64,000 nucleotides of DNA from Lachnospiraceae bacterium (lineage in GTDB: Bacteria; Bacillota; Clostridia; Lachnospirales; Lachnospiraceae): contig CABJBM010000016.1 of the NCBI GenBank assembly GCA_902363835.1, positions 62,001 through 126,000 of the forward strand. Reading direction: 5' to 3'. The translations under genes were made by a program, and so were the position numbers. Shown here one piece after another: positions 36,273 through 45,345 of the stretch; the first letter of the stretch is position 1, and every line of letters begins with the position of its first letter. The notes under the pieces were generated by a model that ran no database searches, had not been told where the DNA came from, and saw only the letters and a program-made list of their open reading frames with translations.

Positions 36273-37136
36273 TTACAGTACCTGTTTTATAAATCTGAAA
36301 ATTTTAATCGTTTCCTCAGCTGCTTCTTGATTCGCTTGCCGTTGCCAAAAAACAACAAATAAAAGTTCAATGCACTGCATCATAAGTGGCAGTGCTTCTT
36401 TTTCATCATCTTCTAACACAGTAATACTTTCATATCCCATAAGAAACTGACTGGCAAATGTAAGCCACTGATCCTTTATTGCCATGAGATCTTTTTGGCC
36501 TAGCAATTGCCCCAGCAGGAAATAAGCTATGTCAAATAAACGGGCATCCTTTTTACCCAGGTCAAAATCCAGTATACCGGTTAATACTGTTCCTTCAAAA
36601 AGCAAATTACCGTAATGCAGGTCCCGGTGAATCTGCTGCTTCGGCAGCCGGGGATAAATGCTGCACAATATTTCTATTGGCTTAACCCATTCTTCTTGAG
36701 CCAACAAACTGCCGGCAGAAAGTCCATTGCTAATCCAGCCCCGCAATTCCTCACTAAAAAGAAGGTTATCTGCCTGCTCATGGGTTATTGCCATAAGTGC
36801 ACAGTGGATTTTTGCAATAATAATTCCGGTTTGATAAGCAATGGCTGCATAGTCCTGCTGAAATACGTCTCTTATATGACTCCCGCCCAGCTTCTCCATC
36901 AACAGGTAGCAGCCTTCTTGCGTCACTGCATAATCTCTGCCAGCCTTTGTCAAAAGAATATGTGATACAGGAACCCCATCTGCACGTAATGCTGCGGAAA
37001 GCTTTACATTATTCTGTGCACTGTCATCTGATTTCACCAGCTTTAAGACATACTTTCCCTCCACTTCCCAGGTTGTTGGTGTAGTGGCAACCGGCTCTCC
37101 TTGAATCCCCCAATATGTTTTAATATCTATTGTCAT
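36273..37136 (-). CDS. Aminoglycoside-phosphotransferase-fold kinase
   Basis: 287 residues of the APH/choline kinase superfamily. The catalytic loop reads QIHRDLHYGNLLFEG (His-x-Asp near residue 178) and the metal-binding Asp follows in GILDFDLGKKDARLFDIAY. N-lobe Lys is in KYVLKLVKSDD. Substrates in this family range from antibiotics to homoserine, choline and sugars; nothing here picks one, so resistance should not be inferred. AAAGGAG precedes the ATG. Single gene. Confidence 0.85.
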   Translation of the reverse strand: MTIDIKTYWGIQGEPVATTPTTWEVEGKYVLKLVKSDDSAQNNVKLSAALRADGVPVSHILLTKAGRDYAVTQEGCYLLMEKLGGSHIRDVFQQDYAAIAYQTGIIIAKIHCALMAITHEQADNLLFSEELRGWISNGLSAGSLLAQEEWVKPIEILCSIYPRLPKQQIHRDLHYGNLLFEGTVLTGILDFDLGKKDARLFDIAYFLLGQLLGQKDLMAIKDQWLTFASQFLMGYESITVLEDDEKEALPLMMQCIELLFVVFWQRQANQEAAEETIKIFRFIKQVL

Positions 37137-37485
37137 AAATACACTCCTTTTCAGTTTCCTATAATTTCTTTCACATACTTCAAGGCAAACATGATCTCAT
37201 TGCCCTAAAGATTCTCCTGTAAGAAGTTCAATGAAACATGAAGATAAGCGCTTTCTTCATTATACTATTTTACCAATATAAAAACTATGGGCTTTTTATA
37301 CTCCTAAAACAAAATCCCAAACTTCCCAAAATAATATTGTCTTTTCTCCTCACCTCTATTATAATAAAAAGAGCCTAAAGTCCAGGCAATTCTGATTTTT
37401 CAACATTCATTAATTATCCCCCATTCTATTCTTGTTGTAACTCTGCATCAGCAGTTTACATAAACAAATCTAAGGAGGTATACAT
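37137..37485. other. 349 bp divergent intergenic region
   Basis: Between the kinase (-) and the DUF5688 gene (+). It contains the promoter at 37337-37365 and a long leader; no small gene is supported. Confidence 0.7.
37337..37365 (+). promoter_or_regulatory. Promoter for the DUF5688 gene
   Basis: TTGTCT (37337-37342), 17 bases, perfect TATAAT (37360-37365); the ATG is at 37486, giving a leader of about 110 bases. Confidence 0.55.
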
Positions 37486-38451
37486 ATGGTATACGAAACA
37501 TTTCTGGAAACTGTCAAACAATCCCTGAAAGAAAGGCTTGGACCGGAATTTACCCTAATGCTTCAGCCCATCACCAAGAACAACGGGCTTATCCTTCATG
37601 GACTCTGTATCGGAAAAGCAGGTGAACGGGCTGCCCCCACCATTTATTTAAACCATTTTTATGAATCATATCAAAATGGCAGACCTTTTAACGCCCTCCT
37701 TGACGACATCATGGCCCTATACCAAAGCAGCCCCCTTCCGGGTGACCTGCCCATTGAAGAATTTCTATCGCCGGATCAAATCAAGGAAAAAATCATTTTC
37801 CGCCTGATCAACGAACCAGCCAACCGGGAACTGTTAAAAGAAGTCCCTCACATTTCCTATCCGGAACTGGATCTTTCCATTGTGTTCTACCTGTCTTTTC
37901 AAAAAGAAGAAGACAGTCTCCTTACCGCTCTTATTTACAACCGCCATCAAAAAACCTGGAACTGGTCAACAGAAGAATTATACTTAGCGGCCAAATCAAA
38001 TACTCCCCGCCTTTTCCCTGCCCGCATACGCTCTCTTCCTGAGGCCATAAAAGACATTGTAAAAGGATCTTCTGAAAATGAAATCACTGAAGATTCCCTG
38101 GAAGAACTCTTTGATACTGCCCCACTGTCTCCTCCCATGTATGTACTGTCTAATTCCTCAGGAATCAGCGGGGCCGGCTGCCTGCTTTATGAGGGCATAT
38201 TAAAAGACTTCGCATCATGCAGCGGCAGCGATTTAATCATACTGCCCTCCAGCATTCACGAAGTCCTCATCATCCCGCACAGTCAGGATATTTCCCTTGA
38301 TGAATTGGCGGAAACCGTTCTCACCATAAACCAGGAAGAAGTCCTGGAAGAAGACCGCCTGTCCAATCACATCTATTTTTATTCCAAAAGTAATGGTAAG
38401 CTGACAATTGCATTCACTTCTTCTGCCCCAATCGGAACAAAGAATCCATGA
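37486..38451 (+). CDS. DUF5688-family protein
   Basis: 321 residues, soluble, no signal peptide or membrane helix. N-terminal YETFLETVKQSLKERLGPEF and the segment TIYLNHFYESYQNGRPFNALLDDIM are as in the DUF5688 family, common in several copies in Lachnospiraceae. C-terminal SSIHEVLIIPHSQ and ETVLTINQEEV are also typical. Role unknown. A very strong AAGGAGG precedes the ATG. Its last 38 bases overlap the end of the convergent thrE-type gene. Confidence 0.82.
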   Translation: MVYETFLETVKQSLKERLGPEFTLMLQPITKNNGLILHGLCIGKAGERAAPTIYLNHFYESYQNGRPFNALLDDIMALYQSSPLPGDLPIEEFLSPDQIKEKIIFRLINEPANRELLKEVPHISYPELDLSIVFYLSFQKEEDSLLTALIYNRHQKTWNWSTEELYLAAKSNTPRLFPARIRSLPEAIKDIVKGSSENEITEDSLEELFDTAPLSPPMYVLSNSSGISGAGCLLYEGILKDFASCSGSDLIILPSSIHEVLIIPHSQDISLDELAETVLTINQEEVLEEDRLSNHIYFYSKSNGKLTIAFTSSAPIGTKNP

Positions 38452-38833
38452 TAAAAATAGCCATTGCTATGGCACCTGAAACCTGAAGCGTCTCCACCAG
38501 ATAATGACTGGAAAGCTCCGGGTTATTGCTGATCACATATGACACACTGCGGTAAATGGAGGTTCCCGGAACTGATGGCAGGATTCCCGCCACCAGAAAT
38601 ACCGTAACCGGAGTCTTAAAAATCCGCGCAAAAATGTGGCTGGATAAAGCCACCAGCAGGCTGGATAAAAAAGCCGCGGCTATGACAGATCCGGCTGCGG
38701 CTTGCACCAAAAGATAGACAAGCCACCCGGCCCCACCGATTCCTCCAGCCAGAGCCACATGCTTTTTGGGAAGTTCTAGGATCAGCGAAAAACTGATCAC
38801 CGCCAGGAAGGCCCCAATCGTCTGCACTACCAT
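38414..38833 (-). CDS. Threonine/serine exporter, ThrE C-terminal half (DUF3815)
   Basis: 139 residues, about four helices. In many Firmicutes the ThrE exporter is split in two genes; this is the small half, with SVPGTSIYRSVSYVI typical of it. I start at ATG 38833, preceded by GGGAGGAGG; the longer frame from 38857 uses GTG and would contain that site. It overlaps the partner's stop by seven bases (ATGGTAG), and its 3' end overlaps the DUF5688 gene by 38 bases. Confidence 0.88.
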   Translation of the reverse strand: MVVQTIGAFLAVISFSLILELPKKHVALAGGIGGAGWLVYLLVQAAAGSVIAAAFLSSLLVALSSHIFARIFKTPVTVFLVAGILPSVPGTSIYRSVSYVISNNPELSSHYLVETLQVSGAIAMAIFIMDSLFRLGQKK

Positions 38834-39606
38834 GAAAGCCCTCCTCCCGTTAACCACTGAAATAAGCCCATGCCGGCTCCCACGCCTGCAGCCACTGCAA
38901 GGGCGATCACCACTGCTTCCATGATCCTGGCTGTTCCTGATGCATAATCCCCGTTTAAGGTATCCCGGATCGCCGTTGTAAATATGACACCTGGAAGGAG
39001 AGGCATGATTGCACCGATTATGATGATGTCACTTTTGATTCCAGCCATAAACCACCATTCCATAAAAAGAGTGGTAATTGCAATTAAAAATGCGCAGACT
39101 CCGTTGGCACAGAAATCATTGAGCTTAAGCCTTGCAGAAACTTCCATTGCTGCTGCCAGGGAAATTCCGGTCACAGCCGCTGCCAGGCAGTCTCGCACTC
39201 CTCCGCCTAAAAGCAGAGTAAAAAACACTGCCACACCCATGATTCCAATATTCTTTACTCTCCTGCCATACTGAATTGCATTCCGTATCTCCTTCAGCCT
39301 TCCATAAGCCTCCTCCACGGTCATACGGTCTTCACACAGGCTTCTGGAAACATCATTGACCAGATACACCCTGTTTAAGTTGGTGGATCTTACCATAACC
39401 CTTCTGGCTACTGTTATGGCCTCAATAGAAGGGTCGTTAAGGGACGCAAATATCCCCGTGGAAAAAACAATGGCTTCTGCGGTGTCCCGTCCCGCCTTCC
39501 GTAAAATGTGGTCAATGGTATTCTCCACCCGGTAAATTTCCGCTCCGCTCACCAGCATGATCTCACCTGCCAGAACCGCAGTCTCCACAAGCAGCTTATC
39601 ATTCAT
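38827..39606 (-). CDS. Threonine/serine exporter, ThrE N-terminal half (DUF1212)
   Basis: 259 residues. The soluble N-terminal part (ETAVLAGEIMLVSGAEIYRVENTIDHIL; VFSTGIFASL) precedes about five helices (GIMGVAVFFTLLLGG; IIIGAIMPLLPGVIFTTAIRDTLNGD). With the overlapping small half it forms the membrane exporter of threonine and serine. Possibly linked to serine/threonine metabolism elsewhere in the window (sdaAB-sdaAA, threonine aldolase). Confidence 0.9.
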   Translation of the reverse strand: MNDKLLVETAVLAGEIMLVSGAEIYRVENTIDHILRKAGRDTAEAIVFSTGIFASLNDPSIEAITVARRVMVRSTNLNRVYLVNDVSRSLCEDRMTVEEAYGRLKEIRNAIQYGRRVKNIGIMGVAVFFTLLLGGGVRDCLAAAVTGISLAAAMEVSARLKLNDFCANGVCAFLIAITTLFMEWWFMAGIKSDIIIIGAIMPLLPGVIFTTAIRDTLNGDYASGTARIMEAVVIALAVAAGVGAGMGLFQWLTGGGLSW

Positions 39607-39631
39607 AGGCTTATTCCTCTAAATATTAAGT

Positions 39632-41629
39632 TTAAAAAATCAGACTTCCAATCTGAAATACAAGTACAGAAGCTGCCCATGCCACTGCCAGCTGGAATAA
39701 TACCATGCCAAGAGTCCATCCCAAGGAGCCGGTTTCCTTTTTAATCGTTGCCACTGCTGCAATACAAGGAGAATACAGGAGGCAGAAAATCATCAGGGCA
39801 TAAGCATTTACACCGCCAAAGCCAAAACTTCCAAGAATTCCTGACAGCTCTCCCATTCCCGCAGCGGAATTAATATTGTTGATCCCAAACAGGACTGAAA
39901 AGCTGGAAACCACCACTTCCTTTGCAGAAAGCCCGGAAATCAAGGCCACTGCAATCCTCCAGTCCCCAAGACCTGCAGGGCGGAGCACCGGAATTAACAC
40001 CCGTCCGATGGCAGCGGCAAAACTTTCTGAGACATCTGTTACGAATCCCGAGGACCCGCTGTTTAAGACAAACCAAAGCACAATGGTGGCAAGAAAAATA
40101 GTGGTACCTGCCTTGCCCAAATAATCCTTTACTTTATCCCATACATAAATGGCCACTGTTCTTCCGTTTGGCGCCTTGTATTCCGGAAGCTCAATGAGAA
40201 GGGTATCCTCTTCCTCTGCCTTTGCCATACGATGGGTCACATAAGCGATGCTAATCGCCACCATCAATCCAACGAGATACAGGGAATAAGCCACGATCAA
40301 AGCATGTTCCGGGAAAAACATTTGGGAAAACAGTACGTAGATAGGAAGTCTTGCAGAGCAGGACATAAAGGGCGTAATTAAAATGGTTCTTTTTCTGTCC
40401 TTTTCACTGGGAAGGGATCTGGCAGCCATAACCGCCGGAACAGTACAGCCAAACCCCAAAAGCATAGGAAGGAAGGCTTTTCCTGAAAGTCCCACCCGTC
40501 CCATGATCTCATTCATAACATAGGCAACCCTGGCCATATATCCACTGTCTTCCAGAAAAGCCAGTGCAAGAAACAGGATAAAGATATTAGGCAGGAAGGT
40601 CAGTATTCCCCCTACTCCGGCTATAATTCCGTCCACCACCAAAGAAGTGATCCAGTCAGCAGCATGGATGCCTTCCATGAATTGCTGCGTATAAACGGAA
40701 ATCAGGCCCTGAGCAGTTTCAAAATATCCCTTTAAAAAATCGCCCACAGTAAAAGTCAAAAAGAATACCAGTGCCATGATTCCTAAGAAAAAAGGCACTC
40801 CCAAAAAGGGATGGGTCAGATATTCGTCGATTTTATCCGTAAATGCGGCTTTCTGTTCCTTGTTCACCAGACATTCCCTGATGACTCCTTCGATATAATC
40901 GTATTTCTGGTTAATGATTTCTTTCTCATAATTATGGTCAATGATATTGCTTAAATCCAGGGGATGATCATCCCAGACTTCCTCATCATATTCCAGAAAC
41001 TTGATGGCGTGCCACCTTAAATTATCCATGTTCCCGTAATGAGCCTTTAACACGGTTTCTATCTTGGAAATTTTATTCTCGATTTTAGGTGTATAATTTA
41101 CGACCACGCCCTGAGGGCCTTCTTCATAATGGTGAACCACCGCATGAAGCAGCACATCAAGCCCGGTCCGTTTTCTTGCTGAAACCGGAACCACAGGAAT
41201 GGATCCCAGCATCTCAGGAAGACGGTGCAGGTCAATTTCCATTCCCCTGTCCTCAACAATGTCCATCATGTTAAGAGCCAGGATGACCGGTTTTTTAAGT
41301 TCCAGAAGCTGAAGGGTTAAATACAGATTCCGTTCCAGGGATGAGGCGTCCACCACGTTGATGATCACATCCACTTCCCCGCTTTCGATACATTTCCTTG
41401 TTACTTTTTCTTCCAGAGTATAACAGGTCAGGCTGTAAATTCCAGGCGTATCAACCACCCGAATGGGACGGCCCTTGTAGCTGGTCTCCCCTTCCACTCT
41501 CTCCACGGTAACACCAGGCCAGTTGGCCACCTTAAGCTTTGCCCCTGTAAATGCATTGAATAAGGTCGTCTTTCCGCAGTTAGGGTTTCCTACAAACCCA
41601 ACACGAATCATTCTGTTTTCCTCATTCAT
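39632..41629 (-). CDS. feoB: Ferrous iron transport protein B
   Basis: 665 residues. N-terminal GTPase: G1 GFVGNPNCGKTT near residue 10, G3 DTPGIYSL, G4 NMMDIVED. The membrane domain has two Gate motifs (FLPMLLGFGCTVPAVMAAR and LSAKEVVVSSFSVLFG) and about eight helices, and takes up Fe2+. Start is ATG 41629, overlapping the feoA stop by eight bases, with GGGAGG upstream. No FeoC follows. It is under the Fur-type promoter ahead of feoA. Confidence 0.96.
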   Translation of the reverse strand: MNEENRMIRVGFVGNPNCGKTTLFNAFTGAKLKVANWPGVTVERVEGETSYKGRPIRVVDTPGIYSLTCYTLEEKVTRKCIESGEVDVIINVVDASSLERNLYLTLQLLELKKPVILALNMMDIVEDRGMEIDLHRLPEMLGSIPVVPVSARKRTGLDVLLHAVVHHYEEGPQGVVVNYTPKIENKISKIETVLKAHYGNMDNLRWHAIKFLEYDEEVWDDHPLDLSNIIDHNYEKEIINQKYDYIEGVIRECLVNKEQKAAFTDKIDEYLTHPFLGVPFFLGIMALVFFLTFTVGDFLKGYFETAQGLISVYTQQFMEGIHAADWITSLVVDGIIAGVGGILTFLPNIFILFLALAFLEDSGYMARVAYVMNEIMGRVGLSGKAFLPMLLGFGCTVPAVMAARSLPSEKDRKRTILITPFMSCSARLPIYVLFSQMFFPEHALIVAYSLYLVGLMVAISIAYVTHRMAKAEEEDTLLIELPEYKAPNGRTVAIYVWDKVKDYLGKAGTTIFLATIVLWFVLNSGSSGFVTDVSESFAAAIGRVLIPVLRPAGLGDWRIAVALISGLSAKEVVVSSFSVLFGINNINSAAGMGELSGILGSFGFGGVNAYALMIFCLLYSPCIAAVATIKKETGSLGWTLGMVLFQLAVAWAASVLVFQIGSLIF

Positions 41630-41855
41630 GATCCACAGCCTCCCTGATCTCAATTCCTTCCGATATCTTTCTTCCAAGAGCAAGGCGGGTGCCTCTGACC
41701 TTAATGATCACAGTGCCGCTTCCCTTCTTATTCATCAGGGTAATAGGCGTCATCTCATTGACTCCAAGGGCTTCCAGACGCCTGGTGATGGCATCCCTTA
41801 CCATTACGCTGTAAACGATGTAGGTTTTTCCGATTTCTCCTTCATGCAGCTTCAT
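41622..41855 (-). CDS. feoA: Ferrous iron transport protein A
   Basis: 77 residues, an SH3-like domain protein that supports FeoB. Start is ATG 41855 with GGAGGAG upstream, giving the usual FeoA length and the start MKLHEGEIGKTYIV. Later KGSGTVIIKVRGTRLALGRKISEGIEI is the conserved core. The frame extends to 41963, but that would run across the promoter at 41929-41957, so the long form is excluded. Confidence 0.93.
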   Translation of the reverse strand: MKLHEGEIGKTYIVYSVMVRDAITRRLEALGVNEMTPITLMNKKGSGTVIIKVRGTRLALGRKISEGIEIREAVDHE

Positions 41856-41928
41856 AATATTCTCCTCCGGATGCAGCCATTCCTGCCGGCGGCGTTCCAA
41901 GGTTCTTTCCTTAGGTGCATCCATTGAG

Positions 41929-41957
41929 ATTTTACTCTTATTGAGAATCATTGTCAA
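41929..41957 (-). promoter_or_regulatory. feoAB promoter
   Basis: Perfect TTGACA (41952-41957), 17 bases, TAAAAT (41929-41934) on the minus strand; the Fur-like box lies between them, 75-100 bases ahead of the feoA ATG. Confidence 0.75.
41942..41956 (-). promoter_or_regulatory. Fur-box-like operator in the feoAB promoter
   Basis: TGACAATGATTCTCA differs from the 7-1-7 Fur core TGATAATNATTATCA at two of fourteen fixed positions and sits in the promoter spacer overlapping the -35. Iron-dependent repression of feoAB by Fur is well known in Firmicutes; here it is inferred. Confidence 0.7.
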
Positions 41958-42006
41958 TGCCATTCACCCTGTGGACAGTAATTTCGTCAGGTCGGACATG
42001 CAGTTC

Positions 42007-43992
42007 TCAATCATCCATATCCTGAAGCATTTTTTTAATCTGAACCATCCGGTCACGCAGCTTTGCTGCCTCCTCGAAATTCAGCTCTGCCGCTGCCTGG
42101 TGCATCTTCTTTGTAATTTCCTTTGCAAGCTTTTCCAGTTCCTTTGCATCCATGGATTCCGGATCCTTCTTAAAGTCCTTTTCAGCCTCAATGGCTGCCT
42201 TTGAAATGGCAATGAGGTCGCGGACCGACTTTTTGATGGTGGTGGGAGTGATCCCATGCTCTTCATTATAGCTCTGCTGAATGGCTCGTCTCCGGTTGGT
42301 CTCCTCAATAGCAACGCGCATGGAATCCGTCACCTTGTCTGCATACATGATTACATGCCCCTCAGAGTTTCTGGCCGCTCTGCCTACTGTCTGGATCAGA
42401 GAAGTCTCCGAACGGAGGAACCCTTCCTTATCCGCATCCAGAATGGCCACCAGGGTGATCTCCGGAATATCCAGTCCCTCACGGAGCAGGTTGATTCCCA
42501 CCAGCACATCAAACACATCCAGACGCATATCCCGGATGATTTCGGAACGCTCCAGGGTATCGATATCGGAATGAAGATATTTTACCCGGATTCCCACTTC
42601 TCTCATATAATCGGTCAGATCCTCGGCCATCCGCTTGGTCAGGGTGGTGATCAGCACCTTATTTTTCTTTGCCACTTCCTTATTTACCTCGGAAACCAGG
42701 TCATCAATCTGCCCTTCCACCGGCCTTACGTCAATTTCAGGATCAAGAAGCCCGGTAGGCCGGATGATCTGCTCCACTCTTAAAAGCTCATGCTCTGCCT
42801 CGTAAACGGAAGGGGTGGCGGAAACAAACATCATCTGATTGATCTTGGACTCAAATTCCGCAAAATTCAAGGGCCGGTTATCAAGAGCAGAAGGAAGACG
42901 GAAGCCAAAATTCACAAGAGTGGTTTTTCTGGAACGGTCTCCTGCATACATGCCCCGCACCTGGGGCAGGGTAATGTGGGACTCATCTACAATGATGAGA
43001 AAGTCATCGGAAAAGTAATCAATCAGGGTATAAGGCGGTTCTCCTGGCTGGCCTCCGGTCAAATGCCTGGAATAGTTCTCGATCCCGGAACAAAAACCGG
43101 TTTCCTTCATCATTTCCACATCAAAATTCGTCCGTTCCGAAATCCTCTGAGCTTCCAGCAGCTTGTCCTCACTTTTAAAATATGCCACCTGCTCCTTTAA
43201 TTCCTCCAGAATGGTCTGCGCAGCCAGCTCCATCTTCTCCCTGGACACCACGTAATGGGACGCAGGGAATATGGCCACATGTCCCAATTCCGCCCGGATC
43301 TCCCCGGTAAGGGTATCGATCTCTGTGATGCGCTCTACTTCATCTCCAAAAAATTCGATCCGGTAAGCTTCGCTTCCGGAATAAGCGGGGAATATCTCCA
43401 CCACATCTCCCCTTACCCGGAAGGTCCCTCGCTTAAAATCCATATCATTCCGGTCATACTGGATATCAATCAGCTTATGGACCACTTCATCCCTGTCCTT
43501 TATCATACCGGGTCTTAAGGAAATAACCATTTCCTGATAATCGATGGGACTTCCCAAACCGTAAATACAGGAAACCGATGCCACGATGATCACATCATTC
43601 CGCTCCGAGAGCGCAGCCGTAGCAGAATGCCGCAGCTTGTCGATCTCATCATTAATGGCTGAATCCTTTTCAATATACGTGTCCGTGGATGGTACATAAG
43701 CCTCGGGCTGGTAATAATCATAATAGGAAACAAAATACTCCACCGCATTTTCCGGGAAAAACTCTTTAAACTCGCTGTAAAGCTGGGCTGCAAGCGTCTT
43801 ATTATGGGCAATGATAAGAGTAGGCTTCTGCAGCTTCTGGATCACATTTGCCATGGTAAAGGTTTTTCCGGAGCCAGTGACTCCCAGCAGGGTCTGAAAC
43901 TGATTGCCTTCCTGGAACCCCTTCACAAGCTGGTCAATGGCCTGGGGCTGGTCACCGGTAGGGGCATATTCTGAATGTAATACAAAGTCCAT
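42007..43992 (-). CDS. uvrB: Excinuclease ABC subunit B
   Basis: 661 residues, full length. UvrB verifies DNA damage with UvrA and hands it to UvrC in nucleotide excision repair. Walker A GVTGSGKT near residue 38, beta-hairpin [12 protein letters not shown] near 92, helicase box DESH, motif [11 protein letters not shown], and the C-terminal UvrC-binding helices ([24 protein letters not shown]). Preceded by AGGTAAATAATC and an SOS box. uvrA and uvrC do not follow; feoAB does, with its own promoter. Confidence 0.97.
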   Translation of the reverse strand: MDFVLHSEYAPTGDQPQAIDQLVKGFQEGNQFQTLLGVTGSGKTFTMANVIQKLQKPTLIIAHNKTLAAQLYSEFKEFFPENAVEYFVSYYDYYQPEAYVPSTDTYIEKDSAINDEIDKLRHSATAALSERNDVIIVASVSCIYGLGSPIDYQEMVISLRPGMIKDRDEVVHKLIDIQYDRNDMDFKRGTFRVRGDVVEIFPAYSGSEAYRIEFFGDEVERITEIDTLTGEIRAELGHVAIFPASHYVVSREKMELAAQTILEELKEQVAYFKSEDKLLEAQRISERTNFDVEMMKETGFCSGIENYSRHLTGGQPGEPPYTLIDYFSDDFLIIVDESHITLPQVRGMYAGDRSRKTTLVNFGFRLPSALDNRPLNFAEFESKINQMMFVSATPSVYEAEHELLRVEQIIRPTGLLDPEIDVRPVEGQIDDLVSEVNKEVAKKNKVLITTLTKRMAEDLTDYMREVGIRVKYLHSDIDTLERSEIIRDMRLDVFDVLVGINLLREGLDIPEITLVAILDADKEGFLRSETSLIQTVGRAARNSEGHVIMYADKVTDSMRVAIEETNRRRAIQQSYNEEHGITPTTIKKSVRDLIAISKAAIEAEKDFKKDPESMDAKELEKLAKEITKKMHQAAAELNFEEAAKLRDRMVQIKKMLQDMDD

Positions 43993-44122
43993 GATTATTT
44001 ACCTCCAAATCATTTTCCGCAATCAGCAATCAAATGGACATGTGGGCATATCTGCCTGGCACGCTGCCTTTGCGGGAATAACAATATCCGTCACTGCCAA
44101 TTATAGCATACGGCTGTAAAAA

Positions 44123-44151
44123 AGTATAGCAAAACAGGGAACATCTGTTCT
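44123..44151 (-). promoter_or_regulatory. uvrB promoter
   Basis: TATACT (-10, 44123-44128) with 17 bases to a weak -35 (44146-44151) that is part of the SOS box, so LexA binding would block polymerase. Confidence 0.55.
44139..44150. promoter_or_regulatory. LexA (SOS) operator upstream of uvrB
   Basis: GAACATCTGTTC is an exact match to the Gram-positive LexA/DinR core GAAC-N4-GTTC, overlapping the -35 region of the uvrB promoter about 150 bases from its ATG. uvrB is a classic SOS gene in Bacillus. Confidence 0.85.
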
Positions 44152-44222
44152 TTTAGTATTGTAATTCTCCTCCTTTTAGTATATCATACATCCTATACTA
44201 CGAAACAGCAGGAGGACTCTTT

Positions 44223-45245
44223 ATGTACAGCTTTAATAATGACTACAGCGAAGGCGCACATCCAAAAATTTTAGAAGCCATAATCAATGCCAATTTAATC
44301 CAGAATGTGGGATATGGAATGGATGATCACTGCAGCAATGCCAGCGCTCTCATCAGAAAGGAAATCGGCCGGGAGGATGCTGACGTCCATTTTATAGTGG
44401 GCGGCACCCAGACTAATCTGATCACCATCGGCACTGCCCTGCGCCCCTGGCAGGCAGTCATCTCCACGGACAAAGGCCATATAAACGTCCATGAGACAGG
44501 AGCCATTGAAGCCACCGGACATAAGGTCTTAGCCATGCCATGCAAGGATGGAAAACTGACTCCTGCGGACGTCCAGAAAGCCCTGGACCTTCACACGGAC
44601 GAGCACATGGTACAACCGAAAATGGTCTATATCTCCAACTCCACGGAAATCGGCACCCAGTATACCAAAAAGGAACTGGAAGCTCTTCACCATATCTGCC
44701 GCCAAAAGGGCCTTTATCTGTTTCTGGATGGTGCCCGTCTTGGATCTGCCCTTACAAGCTCTGTGAATGATTTAACATTGGAAGATATTGCAAAGCTTAC
44801 CGATGTATTTTATATTGGCGGGACAAAAGGCGGAGCCTTGTTTGGAGAAGCTCTTGTGATCTGCCACCAGGATTTAAAGCCGGACTTCCGGTTTATGGTG
44901 AAACAGCGGGGAGCCATGCTGGCAAAGGGCTGGCTGCTGGGAATCCAGTTTGAAGAGCTGTTTTCCAACAATCTTTTCTATGATCTGGCTTCCCATGCAA
45001 ACGAAATGTCTGGAATCCTGAGAAAAGGAATTGAAAAATGCGGATATTCCTTTTATTCCAGTTCCATGACGAACCAGCTTTTCCCCATCCTTCCTGATCA
45101 GGTGATTGCAAAGCTGGAAAAGGACTTCCTTTTTTCCGTTCAGGAGCGGGTCAATGACAGCCATACCGCCATCCGGCTGGTAACCTCCTGGGCCACCAGC
45201 GAAGAAGCCTGCCGCCGGTTTATCAGCCTTTTAGAAACATGCTGA
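44223..45245 (+). CDS. ltaE: Low-specificity L-threonine aldolase
   Basis: 340 residues, PLP-dependent beta-eliminating lyase family. Cleaves threonine or allo-threonine to glycine and acetaldehyde. N-terminal FNNDYSEGAHPKILEAI and YGMDDHC are characteristic; PLP lysine is expected at Lys202 in YIGGTKGGALFGEA, with LFLDGARLGSAL supplying the PLP-binding Asp. AGGAGG precedes the ATG. Divergent from uvrB, convergent with ctpA through a shared terminator. Confidence 0.92.
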   Translation: MYSFNNDYSEGAHPKILEAIINANLIQNVGYGMDDHCSNASALIRKEIGREDADVHFIVGGTQTNLITIGTALRPWQAVISTDKGHINVHETGAIEATGHKVLAMPCKDGKLTPADVQKALDLHTDEHMVQPKMVYISNSTEIGTQYTKKELEALHHICRQKGLYLFLDGARLGSALTSSVNDLTLEDIAKLTDVFYIGGTKGGALFGEALVICHQDLKPDFRFMVKQRGAMLAKGWLLGIQFEELFSNNLFYDLASHANEMSGILRKGIEKCGYSFYSSSMTNQLFPILPDQVIAKLEKDFLFSVQERVNDSHTAIRLVTSWATSEEACRRFISLLETC

Positions 45246-45267
45246 TTGAAATGACGCCCTAAATCCA

Positions 45268-45330
45268 AAAGAAGAAGCCCTCTAAAACCGGCAGTTAAAT
45301 TCACCGGCCATAGAAGGCTTCTTCCTTTTA
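45268..45330. terminator. Shared terminator between ltaE and ctpA
   Basis: GAAGAAGCC pairs with GGCTTCTTC, enclosing an inner ACCGGC/CCGGC stem; TTCCTTTT follows on the plus strand and CTTTTGGATTT on the minus strand. Confidence 0.75.
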
Positions 45331-45345
45331 CGATCTAATTACAAT

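Noticed and set aside
36273..37136. Aminoglycoside resistance gene
   Set aside because: The kinase fold is shared with many non-resistance enzymes and nothing points to an antibiotic substrate.
41622..41963. Longer feoA of 113 residues
   Set aside because: The added part spans the promoter and Fur-like box; the 77-residue form has the ribosome site and family length.
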